Below are positions 43,702-53,523 of a DNA stretch of 64,000 nt, piece after piece. Under the pieces are notes generated by a model. The model was not told where the DNA came from. It ran no database searches and saw only the letters and a list, made by a program, of their open reading frames with translations. A program made the position numbers and the translations under genes. How positions within the stretch are numbered: the first letter of the stretch is position 1; each line of letters opens with the position of its first letter. The DNA lies in NCBI GenBank assembly GCA_027451985.1, contig DAIDHS010000004.1, positions 1-64,000 on the forward strand, given 5' to 3'. This DNA is from Elusimicrobiota bacterium. Lineage in GTDB: Bacteria; Elusimicrobiota; Elusimicrobia; UBA1565; UBA9628.

Positions 43702-43730
43702 TTGACACCGACATTTGCGACCGCTAGACT
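43702..43730 (+). promoter_or_regulatory. thrS promoter
   Basis: TTGACA (43702-43707) and TAGACT (43725-43730) with an ideal 17-base spacer. The ATG at 43734 is three bases on, and the GTG at 43737 is six. Confidence 0.7.
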
Positions 43731-43733
43731 TTC

Positions 43734-45527
43734 ATGGTGAACGCCGCGGCCAAGGCGGAGAGCCCCTCCTCCAAACAATCTCTTGACGCGCTCCGCCATT
43801 CCTGCGCGCACGTCATGGCTCAGGCGGTACAGGAGCTTTTTCCCGGCACCAAAATCACCATCGGCCCGGCCATCGACAACGGCTTCTACTACGACTTTGA
43901 CAGCCCGCACCGCTTCACCGAGGAGGATTTCCCCGCCATCGAGAAGCGCATGCGCCAAATCGCCGAGGGCAACCATCCCTTCGTGGGCAAGGAAATCTCG
44001 CCTGAGGAGTCGCGCAAATACTGGAAGTCGCGCGGCGAGCCCTACAAAGTCGAGATTTTAGACGGCTTAAAAGGCCAGACCATCACCCACTACACTCATG
44101 GAACCTTCACGGATTTGTGCCGCGGCGGGCACTGCGAGAACACGCGCGCCATCCGGCACTTCAAGCTCCTGAGCGTGGCCGGCGCCTACTGGCGCGGCGA
44201 CGAGAAAAATCCCATGCTCCAGCGCCTCTACGGCACGGCTTGGCCGAGCAAGCAGGAGTTGGACGCCTACTTAAAGATGCTTGACGAGGCCAAGGCCCGT
44301 GACCACCGCAAACTGGGCGCGGCGCTCGATTTGTTCAGCGTCCAGGACTTGGCCGGGCCGGGACTCATTTTCTGGCACCCCAAGGGCGCGCGCATGCGCC
44401 TCATCATGGAGGACTGGCTCAAGGCCGAGGCCCTGCGCCGCGGCTACGATCTGGTGAACACCCCGCACATCGCCAACGTCGAGCTTTGGAACACCTCCGG
44501 GCACCGCAGCTTCTACAAGGACAACATGTTCTCGGAAATTGAGGTGGAGAAGGCGGACTACCAGTTAAAGCCCATGAACTGCCCTTTCCACATCCTTATA
44601 TATAAGAACCGTCTGCGCAGCTACCGCGACCTGCCCCTGCGCCTGGCCGAGCTCGGCACGGTCTACCGCTACGAACGCTCCGGCGTGCTCCACGGCCTTT
44701 TGCGTGTGCGCGGCTTCACCCAGGACGACGCGCACATTTTCTGCGCGCCCGAGCAGATCGAAGCGGAAGTCGACGGCTGCGTGGACTTCGCGCTCGAGGT
44801 CTTCAAGACCTTCGGATTTTCAAAGTACGTCATGGAGGTTTCCACTTGGGATGCGGCCAAGCCCGGCGACTATTCGGGCGCGGCCGAGGACTGGGAGCGG
44901 GCGCAGAAAGCCTTGGAGAGCGTCTTGTCCAAGCGCGGCATCGAGTACTCCCTCATCAAGGGCGAGGCGGCTTTTTACGGTCCCAAAATCGACGTCAAGC
45001 TCATCGACGCCATTGGGCGCCCCTGGCAGCTTTCCACCGTGCAGTTCGACTTCAACCTGCCGCAGAAGTTCGGCTTGGAGTACGTCGCAGCCGACGGGTC
45101 GCGCCAGCGCCCGCTCATGGTCCACCGCGCGCTCTACGGCTCCATCGAGCGCTTTTTCGGCATTCTCATCGAGCACTACGCGGGCAACTTCCCGCTCTGG
45201 CTTGCGCCCCTCCAGGTCAAGGTGATGTCCCTGACCGATGCCCAGGCGCAGGAGGCGCGGGAGCTCTCCGATAGGCTTTCGCGCGCGGGCCTGCGCGCGG
45301 CGGCGGATATCCGTCCCGAGAAAATCAACGCCAAAATCCGCGACGCGCAACTGGAAAAAGTCCCATACATGGTCGTGCTGGGGCCGCGCGACGTGGCCGC
45401 GGGCGTGCTGTCGGTGCGCCTGCGCGACGGTCGGCAGTTCCAAGGCGTCAAAGAGGAGTCCTTCGTGAACACACTCAGCCGCGAACAGAATCTCAAGCTG
45501 GCCGCGCCGTCCTGGGAGGGCGCGTGA
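43734..45527 (+). CDS. thrS: Threonyl-tRNA synthetase without TGS domain
   Basis: Charges tRNA-Thr. The editing domain begins almost at once with the H-x3-H pair in RHSCAHVMAQAVQELFP (His22 and His26) and ends with LCRGGHCENT. The class II core follows with motif 2 YRYERSGVLHGLLRVRGFTQDDAHIF, zinc ligands in MNCPFH and the final HRALYGSIERFFGILIEHYAGNFPLWLAP; the anticodon-binding domain closes the protein. At 597 residues the N-terminal TGS domain (about 60 residues) of bacterial ThrRS is missing. ATG 43734 or GTG 43737 may be used. No T-box leader is present because the promoter abuts the gene. Confidence 0.96.
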   Translation: MVNAAAKAESPSSKQSLDALRHSCAHVMAQAVQELFPGTKITIGPAIDNGFYYDFDSPHRFTEEDFPAIEKRMRQIAEGNHPFVGKEISPEESRKYWKSRGEPYKVEILDGLKGQTITHYTHGTFTDLCRGGHCENTRAIRHFKLLSVAGAYWRGDEKNPMLQRLYGTAWPSKQELDAYLKMLDEAKARDHRKLGAALDLFSVQDLAGPGLIFWHPKGARMRLIMEDWLKAEALRRGYDLVNTPHIANVELWNTSGHRSFYKDNMFSEIEVEKADYQLKPMNCPFHILIYKNRLRSYRDLPLRLAELGTVYRYERSGVLHGLLRVRGFTQDDAHIFCAPEQIEAEVDGCVDFALEVFKTFGFSKYVMEVSTWDAAKPGDYSGAAEDWERAQKALESVLSKRGIEYSLIKGEAAFYGPKIDVKLIDAIGRPWQLSTVQFDFNLPQKFGLEYVAADGSRQRPLMVHRALYGSIERFFGILIEHYAGNFPLWLAPLQVKVMSLTDAQAQEARELSDRLSRAGLRAAADIRPEKINAKIRDAQLEKVPYMVVLGPRDVAAGVLSVRLRDGRQFQGVKEESFVNTLSREQNLKLAAPSWEGA

Positions 45528-48500
45528 AGAAGGCCGCCGTTCCCATCCTGGCCGCGTTCCTGGCCGCCGGAGCCTGGTCCCAGGCTCGCGCCAGCTTTTG
45601 GAGCTTTCTCTTTCCCAAACCCAAGACACCCAGCGTCGCCGAGGAAGCCGCCTTCGAGTCCGCCGCGCAGATGTTCCATCAGACCCAGACGGACAAGCTC
45701 GCCGTGGTCCAGGCCCTGCAGAAATATCTCCAAAATTATCCCGATTCCCCCCACGTCGATGACGCCACCTTCCTGGAAGGGCAGGCCTATCTCGAGTACG
45801 CCCTTGCCATCCTGAAATCCGAGAACGCCTCCAAGGAAAAATCCGCCGAGCGCGCGCTCGAGCCCCAGAACCCGGTAGCCATGGAAGCGCTGGCCAATGC
45901 CAAGGCAGCCTTCATGGCCGTAGCGCAGGGCGGCAGCGACCTGGCCTCCTCGGCCCAGTACCGGCTGGGAGAAACCGCCTACGATGGACAGCATTGGAAC
46001 GAGGCCGTGCTCGATTTCCAGAAGGTAAGCAAAGAGTTTCCCAAATCCTACATCGTTCCGGAGAGCCTCATCGGCATTGTGGACGCCGCCTTGGCCCAGG
46101 ACGATTTCTCCGATGCCGAGGCCAACTTGTTCCTGCTGGGAGAAACCTTCCCAAACTACCTCAAGGTGCCCTCCGTGGTCTACGCACAAGGCATCGTGGC
46201 GTTGCAAAAGGGCGACTACACCACCGCGGAGCGCATGTTCAAGAGCCTCAACACCCCCGAGGCCGAGTACTACCTGGGTAAGACCCACATCCTGGCCAAC
46301 AAGCCTTTCCTGGCCGCGGCCGACTTCGAGAGGCTCCTGAGCGAGCACCCGCAGAGCGACCTCGCCCCCCAGGCCAGCTTTTTCCTGGGCGATTCCTTCT
46401 TTCTGGCCAAGGATTACGACGGCGCCATCGAGAAGTACCAAGACTTCCTGGCCAAGTACCCGGACAATCCCCTGCGGGTCTCGGCCATGTTCCGCTTGGG
46501 TTCGTGCTACTTCGAGAAGAAAGATTTCGTCCAGGCCCGCGCCAACTTCCAGGCCGTCCTCGATCGCTACCCCCACGATTTTTTTGCGCCGCTGGCCCAG
46601 TACTTCATCGCCGAGTCCTACCTGACCGCCGGGCAGCTGCGCCAGGCCCTTTTCGCCTACTCCAAGGCCATCACGGAGTACCCCGAGGACATCCGCATCT
46701 CCCCCTTGGCGCGCTTCAAGCTCGCCTGGACCCAGTACCAGGTCGGCGACATGGACAACGCCGTGCAGACCTGCCGCAACTTCCTGGCCCTCTACCCGAC
46801 CGACGCCCTGGCCAAGGACGTCTATCTGGTCCTGGGCAACTCCCTCATCAAACTTGGACGGCATTCCGAGGCAGCCGACGCCTTCCAGCGCATCCTGGAC
46901 CTCTCCCCCGCTTCCGAAGTCGCGGAACAGGCGCTGTTCTCCATTCTGCAGGATCAGTACAACCAGAAGAGCTACGCCTCCATCCTCACCTCCTACCAGT
47001 ACCTGCTGCGCCGCATGCCGCCGTCAAACTCCCGCTGGAGAAGCCTCAGCTACCTTTATGCCGCAGAAGCTTACCTGGATCTCGGCCAGGTTGACCAAGC
47101 CCAAAGACTCTACGAGATGATCTTGAAGGTCTACCCCAACGACCCCACCGCGCTCTACGCCCAGGACGGTCTGGCCTGGTGCTACTCTTATAAAGGAGAC
47201 GACGCGGACGCCATCGCCGCGCGCAACAAATTGAAGGACATGATCGCGGCCAGCGGCTCAACCACCGCGTTTGCCCTAAATGGCCTGGGCCTAGCCGACA
47301 GCCTCTTCAACCAGGGCAACTACGACCAAGCCTACCAGCTCTACACCCAATTCGCGGCCAGCGAGCCCCAAAATCCCCAAGTGCCGGCCGCCCTCTACCG
47401 CGCGGGCTTGAGCCTTTACCACGAGCACTACTACTCGGACGCGATCACCCAATGGCAGAAGCTCATCGCCGCCTATCCCAAATCACCCGAGGCGGTGAAG
47501 GCCTCCTACGAGGCGGCCGACACGCTCTTTAGAGCCCAGAAGTACCCCGAGGCCACCGCAGCCTACCGGCAGATCATCGGCGCATACCCGAACAGCGCGC
47601 AGATCCCCACGGCCTATCTGCGCATCGCCCAGGCTTCCTTCAACGCCAAGGACGACAGCGCCGCCGTCAGCCAGATTCAGGACTTCCTGACCCGATTCCC
47701 GAATTCATCCGAAGTGCCGGGCGCCCTTGATTTGCTTGAGGCGGTCTTTGACCGTAACCCCCAAATGGACTACCAGTCCATTCTGCGCGGACTGGCGGTC
47801 CCGGGCTCGACCACGACGGTCGCGGCCGATGCCCAGTTCCGCCTGGGCCGCCGGTGCTTCGAACAGAAGGACTACGCTTGCGCGGCCAAGGAACTGCAGA
47901 AGTTCAGCGTAGAATACACCGACAACTCGCAGCTGCCCGAGGCGCAGTTCCTGCTGGGAGAAAGCTACGTCCAGGACAACAAGCCCGACTTGGCCGCCGC
48001 GGCCTACCAGCGTCTGCTCAACAACTTCCCCGCGGACGACAATACCCCCCTGGCCCTGTTCCATTTGGCCGGCGCCTTCTATGGGGAAAAGAAATACGCC
48101 CAGGCCGCGGACTACTACGGCCAACTGGCCGAGAAGTATCCCAACTCGGAATATCTCAAACCTGCAGAGTTCAACCTGGCCCTGGCCGACAAGGCTTTGG
48201 GCCGCCTCGACGAGGCGCAGGCCGCCTACGACCGCTACGCCTCCTTGGCCGGCGGCTCGGCCGGCACGGCCGCCTACTGGCAGATTTACTCCATCCAAAA
48301 GCAGCGCCACGACGATCAGGACGCGGTGGCCACCCTCGACAAGATCAAGTCCGCGGCCGCGCCCGGGTCGCAGGACTATCTCGAGGCGTCTTACCGCATC
48401 GGAGAGATGTACCAGGACATGGGGCGTCCCGACGAGGCGCTAAGCGCCTGGGAGGAGATGCGCGCCGACAAGCCCTTGAACAGCCCGTTCCGGCTCCAAG

Positions 48501-48727
48501 CTCTTATCAATTTGGCCCAAGCCTACGAAAAATCCGGAAACGACGCCAAAGCCATCAGCGTCTACGACGACCTGGCCATGAGCGCGGGCAAACCCTTGGC
48601 CCAGCAGGCCGCGGCGCGGGCCAAGGCGCTCCGGAAGCTGGAGGACGCCCCGGCGTCCTCTCCGGCGCCCCAAAACTCTCAGAACAGCAAGGGCGGCGGC
48701 GCCACGAGCGCGGCCGCGGGACAATAA
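45524..48727 (+). CDS. Large secreted TPR protein of a Tol/Exb-like operon
   Basis: A 1067-residue protein with a signal peptide (about residues 1-23) followed by many tetratricopeptide repeats through the whole length. Repeats of the form LAxFxLAxxYYxxxDYxxAIxxYQxFLxxYPxSP recur (for example FFLGDSFFLAKDYDGAIEKY, LFHLAGAFYGEKKYAQAADY). These are of the outer-membrane-lipoprotein/YbgF (CpoB)/BamD type. The tail is Ser/Gly-rich. The GTG at 45524 overlaps the thrS stop as GTGA. Next come TolQ- and TolR-like genes, so it probably serves as a periplasmic scaffold for that machine, as CpoB does for Tol-Pal. Confidence 0.88.
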   Translation: MKKAAVPILAAFLAAGAWSQARASFWSFLFPKPKTPSVAEEAAFESAAQMFHQTQTDKLAVVQALQKYLQNYPDSPHVDDATFLEGQAYLEYALAILKSENASKEKSAERALEPQNPVAMEALANAKAAFMAVAQGGSDLASSAQYRLGETAYDGQHWNEAVLDFQKVSKEFPKSYIVPESLIGIVDAALAQDDFSDAEANLFLLGETFPNYLKVPSVVYAQGIVALQKGDYTTAERMFKSLNTPEAEYYLGKTHILANKPFLAAADFERLLSEHPQSDLAPQASFFLGDSFFLAKDYDGAIEKYQDFLAKYPDNPLRVSAMFRLGSCYFEKKDFVQARANFQAVLDRYPHDFFAPLAQYFIAESYLTAGQLRQALFAYSKAITEYPEDIRISPLARFKLAWTQYQVGDMDNAVQTCRNFLALYPTDALAKDVYLVLGNSLIKLGRHSEAADAFQRILDLSPASEVAEQALFSILQDQYNQKSYASILTSYQYLLRRMPPSNSRWRSLSYLYAAEAYLDLGQVDQAQRLYEMILKVYPNDPTALYAQDGLAWCYSYKGDDADAIAARNKLKDMIAASGSTTAFALNGLGLADSLFNQGNYDQAYQLYTQFAASEPQNPQVPAALYRAGLSLYHEHYYSDAITQWQKLIAAYPKSPEAVKASYEAADTLFRAQKYPEATAAYRQIIGAYPNSAQIPTAYLRIAQASFNAKDDSAAVSQIQDFLTRFPNSSEVPGALDLLEAVFDRNPQMDYQSILRGLAVPGSTTTVAADAQFRLGRRCFEQKDYACAAKELQKFSVEYTDNSQLPEAQFLLGESYVQDNKPDLAAAAYQRLLNNFPADDNTPLALFHLAGAFYGEKKYAQAADYYGQLAEKYPNSEYLKPAEFNLALADKALGRLDEAQAAYDRYASLAGGSAGTAAYWQIYSIQKQRHDDQDAVATLDKIKSAAAPGSQDYLEASYRIGEMYQDMGRPDEALSAWEEMRADKPLNSPFRLQALINLAQAYEKSGNDAKAISVYDDLAMSAGKPLAQQAAARAKALRKLEDAPASSPAPQNSQNSKGGGATSAAAGQ

Positions 48728-48746
48728 ACAGGAGGACACTTCAGGC

Positions 48747-49364
48747 ATGAACTCAATCAACTTCTTGAGCGCAATCAAGCACGACTACACGCTGGCCATC
48801 CTTTTCTTCTGCTCGATTCTTTCCATCGTCTTCATCATCGAGCGCTGGCTCTATTTCCGCACGGCCACGGCCGACAAGGGCGACGAGATCCTGGCCCGCG
48901 TGCGCAAGCATCTCGACGCCGGCCAAGCCCAGCAGGCGCGGGACTACTGCCAAAAACAGCCCTCCGTCGTCGCCCAAGTCGTGGGCTACGGTCTGGCCTG
49001 CGCGGGACAAACCCGGCGCGACATGGAAGACTTGCTGGCCACCAAGCGCCTGGAGGAGCGCATGAAGCTCGAGCGCTTCCTGGCGGTTCTGGGAACTCTC
49101 GGCAACATCGCGCCCTTCATCGGCCTCTTCGGCACGGTCGTGGGCATCATCGACGCTTTCCAATCCCTCGCCCTGGCCGGCACCGGCGGCCCCACGGTCG
49201 TGGCCAAGGGCATCGCCGAGGCGCTGGTCGCCACCGCCGGCGGCCTGGTCGTGGCGATTCCCGCCGTCATCTTCTACAACTATTTTATGCGCCGGGTGAA
49301 AGCGGCGTCGACGGAAATGGAAGTCGCCTCGACCCGCCTGGTGGTGATGCTCGGAGCCAAATAA
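48747..49364 (+). CDS. tolQ: MotA/TolQ/ExbB proton channel protein
   Basis: A 205-residue inner-membrane protein with three spans: [17 protein letters not shown] near the N-terminus and the paired C-terminal helices [28 protein letters not shown] and [25 protein letters not shown]. The last two are the proton-channel core with the conserved Thr and Gly-Leu-x-Gly-Thr-Val-x-Gly-Ile pattern. It pairs with the two TolR/ExbD proteins to convert the proton motive force into motion. It has a ribosome site (AGGAGG) after the TPR gene. The tolQ versus exbB name is a judgement from the operon. Confidence 0.93.
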   Translation: MNSINFLSAIKHDYTLAILFFCSILSIVFIIERWLYFRTATADKGDEILARVRKHLDAGQAQQARDYCQKQPSVVAQVVGYGLACAGQTRRDMEDLLATKRLEERMKLERFLAVLGTLGNIAPFIGLFGTVVGIIDAFQSLALAGTGGPTVVAKGIAEALVATAGGLVVAIPAVIFYNYFMRRVKAASTEMEVASTRLVVMLGAK

Positions 49365-49805
49365 ATGGCCATCGGTTCCGGGGCCAAGGGCGAAGAGCCC
49401 ATCACGGCGATCAACGTCACGCCCCTGGTCGATGTCTGCCTGGTTCTGGTCATCATCTTCATGACCATCGCGCCCTTCGCCATGGTCGTGGGCATCAAGG
49501 TCATGGAGTCGCGCGCGGGCGCGGCCAAGGGCAAGGTCGCGGCCAGCCAGAACGTGCGCGTGCGTCTCTCGCTTTCCGGCGAACTCACCGTCAACGGCCG
49601 GCAGGTCAATCCCCAGAGCCTGGAGCCCGCCATCGCCCAGGCGCTCGTGAAATCCAAAGATCGCATGGTCATCGTCTCTGCGGACGACGGCAATCACGTG
49701 GGCCAGGTCGTTTCGATTTTAGACGTCGCGCAGCAAGCCGGAGCGATCAAGCTGGCCATCCTTAAAAACGCCGCCCCGGCCGCGCGCGGCCGGGGCAAGA
49801 GTTAG
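49365..49805 (+). CDS. tolR: ExbD/TolR protein 1
   Basis: A 146-residue protein with a short cytoplasmic N-terminus and one membrane span carrying the proton-relay Asp ([20 protein letters not shown]). A periplasmic domain follows with the TolR core [14 protein letters not shown] and [28 protein letters not shown]. Its start codon directly follows the TolQ stop. The C-terminal Arg/Gly tail is encoded by a perfect 24-base palindrome. A second copy follows. Confidence 0.92.
   Translation: MAIGSGAKGEEPITAINVTPLVDVCLVLVIIFMTIAPFAMVVGIKVMESRAGAAKGKVAASQNVRVRLSLSGELTVNGRQVNPQSLEPAIAQALVKSKDRMVIVSADDGNHVGQVVSILDVAQQAGAIKLAILKNAAPAARGRGKS
49773..49796. repeat. 24-base perfect palindrome at the end of tolR copy 1
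   Basis: Each 12-base arm is GCCCCGGCCGCG or its complement, with no central loop. It is all G and C and lies in the last codons of the gene, 9 bases before its stop. As RNA it can form a strong hairpin between the two tolR copies; no T-run follows, so it is not a classical terminator. Confidence 0.55.
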
Positions 49806-49808
49806 GCC

Positions 49809-50219
49809 ATGGCCGGCACGCAGACTGAAGACGACGACATCGTCGCGGGTATCAACGTCACGCCCTTAGTCGACGTCTGCCTGGTTCTGGTCATCATCTT
49901 CATGGTGACTGCGCCCCTGATGTCCACGCCGCCGCTCAAGGTCGAGCTGCCCCGCGCCCACGGCAAGAAGGGCGACGAGGGCGACAAGCTGACCATCACT
50001 TTGACCAAAGACGGCCGGACCGCGCTCAACTACCAAGTTTACCCGGACGACGCGTCTCTGGAGACCGCGCTGCGCTTGAAGCTCGCCGAGAGTTCGTCCA
50101 AGCTCGTCATTCTGCGCGCCGACAAGGACGCGCTGGAGGGCCGCCTGACGGATTTGATGGCCCGCGCCAAGGACGCGGGCGCGCTGTCCCTGACCATCGA
50201 GACCGAGGAAAAAAAGTAA
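49809..50219 (+). CDS. ExbD/TolR protein 2
   Basis: A 136-residue paralogue of the preceding protein, with the membrane segment [20 protein letters not shown], again including the proton-relay Asp, and the periplasmic KLTITLTKDGRTALNYQ and SSKLVILRADKDALEGRLTDLMARAKDAGA. The first 20 or so residues of the two spans are nearly identical in DNA and protein while the rest has diverged, consistent with an old tandem duplication. Two ExbD proteins next to one ExbB/TolQ are typical of gliding- or secretion-type Exb systems and of some Tol systems. Confidence 0.92.
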   Translation: MAGTQTEDDDIVAGINVTPLVDVCLVLVIIFMVTAPLMSTPPLKVELPRAHGKKGDEGDKLTITLTKDGRTALNYQVYPDDASLETALRLKLAESSSKLVILRADKDALEGRLTDLMARAKDAGALSLTIETEEKK

Positions 50220-50232
50220 AGCGGTTTTTTGA

Positions 50233-51282
50233 GTGAACTCGTCACGAATGCCCGTCGCCGTCGCCTTGTCCGTGGGCCTGCACGCCGGGGCCCTGGCGCT
50301 TTTTCTTTACTCCCGCGCCCACCAGCCCCAGCAGCCCAAGATCATCTCCAACGTGGCGCTCCTCATCCAGTCGCCGCAGAGCCCCAACGCGCGGACCGTG
50401 GCGCCTCCGGTCAAGCCCACGACGTGGAATTTCTTGAAGCTCGCGCTGCCCTCCCTGCCCAAGGCCCTGCCCCAGGCCATGACCGTGAAGCTTCCCGACG
50501 AGCCCAAGCCGCTCATGGCCGAGACTCCCAAGCTGATGGACCGCGGCCAGCGCATGGCGCCCGAACAGATGAAAGCTCTTGACTTGAACCGCTCGCGCCA
50601 AATTCAGGCCCAGGGCATCCAGGAGCATCTCTCCTTCAGCCACAGCGCGCAAACGCTGGCCGCGCTGCCGCGCCTGCAGGATGTGGGCGAGCGCCAAGTC
50701 GCCAATTTGCCGCAAGCCATCAAGCTCGACAACGAGCGGCGCCAAGCCCAGGCCATGCAGGTCCTGGGCGCCGCGGAGAACCTGCCCGCGCCGCAAGTCG
50801 CGCAGGCGCCGGCCCCGCTGCAGGAGGCGGCGCCCGAGCCTTCCGGGCCGCCGCCCAGCGCCTTAAGCTCCATTTTGCCCTCGCAGGAGCTTTCCATGGC
50901 GCCGCAGCAGCGCCCCGAGGAAGCGCCGGCCCTCAACGCCCTGCCCCTGCCCAAGCAGCAGCGCAAGGCGGCCATCCTGCCCGAGAACAAGAAGGGCGTG
51001 GACATCGAGGGGCCGCTGGCCGACCGCAAAATTCTTCACTACGAGATTCCCGCTTTCCCGGACTGGGCGCGGCAGGAAGGCGTTCTGGAAGCCGACGTGG
51101 CCATCCATTTCTGGGTCTCGCCGGACGGCGCGGTCCAGTCCGACATGAACATCGAGCGCACCTCGGGCTACGGCCGGCTTGACCGCCTGGCGATGGAATC
51201 CCTGGCGCGCTGGCGCTTCGCGCCCATCAACACGAACGAGCGGCAGTGGGGCATCATCACTTTCCGCTTCGTCCTGGAGTGA
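50233..51282 (+). CDS. TonB/TolA-like energy transducer
   Basis: A 349-residue protein. The N-terminal anchor is PVAVALSVGLHAGALALFLY (residues 7-26, with the SxxxH-type helix found in TonB). A long Pro/Gln/Ala-rich linker (about 40-260) can span the periplasm. The C-terminal TonB domain shows YEIPAFPDWARQEGVLEADVAIHFWVSPDGAVQSDMNIERTSGYGRLDRLAMESLARWRFAP. It should couple the TolQ/TolR motor to an outer-membrane partner. The GTG at 50233 is used because it precedes the anchor properly; the next in-frame ATG would shorten it. The next gene starts 3 bases after the stop. Confidence 0.88.
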   Translation: MNSSRMPVAVALSVGLHAGALALFLYSRAHQPQQPKIISNVALLIQSPQSPNARTVAPPVKPTTWNFLKLALPSLPKALPQAMTVKLPDEPKPLMAETPKLMDRGQRMAPEQMKALDLNRSRQIQAQGIQEHLSFSHSAQTLAALPRLQDVGERQVANLPQAIKLDNERRQAQAMQVLGAAENLPAPQVAQAPAPLQEAAPEPSGPPPSALSSILPSQELSMAPQQRPEEAPALNALPLPKQQRKAAILPENKKGVDIEGPLADRKILHYEIPAFPDWARQEGVLEADVAIHFWVSPDGAVQSDMNIERTSGYGRLDRLAMESLARWRFAPINTNERQWGIITFRFVLE

Positions 51283-51284
51283 AC

Positions 51285-52400
51285 ATGACACGAACAATCC
51301 TGACTTTGGCGTTCTCCCTAACTTTGACGGCGGCGGCCGCGGCGCAGCAAAGCCCGGCGGCCCTGCCCGGAATGGACTCGGGCTCCGCGACACCCGCCGC
51401 GCAGACCTCCCCGGCGCAAGGCTCCGGCGCATCGTCTTCGCCGGCGCAGGCGCAAGCCTCCCAACCATCCGCCTCAGGGCAATCTCAGCCCTCCCCAGCG
51501 GCTTCCGGCGCTCCGTCGGCGCCGGCCGCTGTGACCAACGCCCAGGGCATGCCGACCGAGGTGACCATTACAGGCTCCGGGGGCTCCGCGGCGAAGGTCG
51601 GCGGCCAAAAGCCGCCCCTGGCCATCACGGTGGATCCCTTCGCGACCATTCGGGGCGACTTGAAGCCCGATCCCTCGCTGCTCCTGGCCGTCTCGCCGCT
51701 CACGGTTTCCTGGCAGAAGACGCACCCTGATTTTCTCGACAACCAGCGCGTGGTGGAGCCCTGGCGCACGTCCTTCGGCCGCGGGCCGGGCATCGTTTTC
51801 GGCGTGCGCAAGGAGCTCGACCGGGCGGTGGGACGGCACTTGAGCGACCAGGAAGCCGCGCATTACGGCTGGACGCTCACCGTCGCGGACGAAGCCGGCC
51901 GCGTGTTCTACCGCTCCGGCGGCCCGGACAGCCCGCCGGCCGAAATCGTCTGGTCGGGCGAGAACGAGGACGGCGAGTGGATCAGGGCCGGCCATTCCTA
52001 CTCAGCCGTCTACTCCTTCACCGCGCCCGACGGTTCACCCTACACCATCGCCGGCGATCCGCTCCTTTTCCACGGCATCGTCCACCAGGAAGCCACCGGT
52101 CTCTACATCAGCCTCGACTCCGAAGCCCTCTTCGGCCTGGATAAGTCGGCCCAGTCCCTCCAATCCGGGGGCCTGGACCTCCTGCGTTCGGCTGCGGACC
52201 TTATCAAGCGCGACTACTCCGGCATCCCCATGAGCGTGCGCGTCTACGCGGCGACCGGAGACCTGGGCCAGTCCCAAGCTTCGGCCGTGGCGGCCTACCT
52301 ACAGCGCGAACTCATGACCCCGTCCGACAACATTGGCGAGGAATCCTCCGCCGCGCCTTTCGCCGATCAGCGTGTAGAAATCGTCGTCCTAAATCGCTAG
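51285..52400 (+). CDS. Secreted protein with a FlgD-like Ig segment and an OmpA-like C-terminus
   Basis: A 371-residue protein with a signal peptide (MTRTILTLAFSLTLTAAAAA) and a Ser/Ala/Gln/Pro-rich linker (20-95). A beta-rich middle has HYGWTLTVADEAGRVFYRSGGPDSPPAEIVWSGENEDGEWIRAGHSYSAVYSFTAPDG, resembling the FlgD-type Ig module. The end, IPMSVRVYAATGDLGQSQASAVAAYLQREL...ADQRVEIVVLNR, looks like the last half of an OmpA peptidoglycan-binding domain. It closes the Tol-like operon and may be its wall-bound partner, comparable in position to Pal. Family membership is inferred from these two pieces only. Confidence 0.72.
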   Translation: MTRTILTLAFSLTLTAAAAAQQSPAALPGMDSGSATPAAQTSPAQGSGASSSPAQAQASQPSASGQSQPSPAASGAPSAPAAVTNAQGMPTEVTITGSGGSAAKVGGQKPPLAITVDPFATIRGDLKPDPSLLLAVSPLTVSWQKTHPDFLDNQRVVEPWRTSFGRGPGIVFGVRKELDRAVGRHLSDQEAAHYGWTLTVADEAGRVFYRSGGPDSPPAEIVWSGENEDGEWIRAGHSYSAVYSFTAPDGSPYTIAGDPLLFHGIVHQEATGLYISLDSEALFGLDKSAQSLQSGGLDLLRSAADLIKRDYSGIPMSVRVYAATGDLGQSQASAVAAYLQRELMTPSDNIGEESSAAPFADQRVEIVVLNR

Positions 52401-52433
52401 AATCTCCTTGTCTGGACGTATCATTGCGTTCCT

Positions 52434-52439
52434 TATAAT
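52434..52439 (+). promoter_or_regulatory. -10 box of the gapA operon
   Basis: TATAAT; the predicted start near 52446 leaves a leader of about 24 bases carrying TAGGAGG before the ATG at 52470. This contrasts with the leaderless genes nearby. No clear -35 is visible at 17 bases. Confidence 0.5.
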
Positions 52440-52460
52440 GAGGGATGCCCAGGCACCTAG

Positions 52461-53489
<1,029 letters not shown>

Positions 53490-53523
53490 ACGCGGCACCA
53501 CTTTTCAAGGATCGTGCGGACCG

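Noticed and set aside
43640-43733. T-box or other riboswitch before thrS
   Set aside because: The promoter lies within 10 bases of the start, leaving no leader RNA.
45176-46864. 562-codon minus-strand frame across thrS and the TPR gene
   Set aside because: Antisense to two well-supported genes, with the repetitive Gly/Leu/Val shadow pattern of TPR codons.
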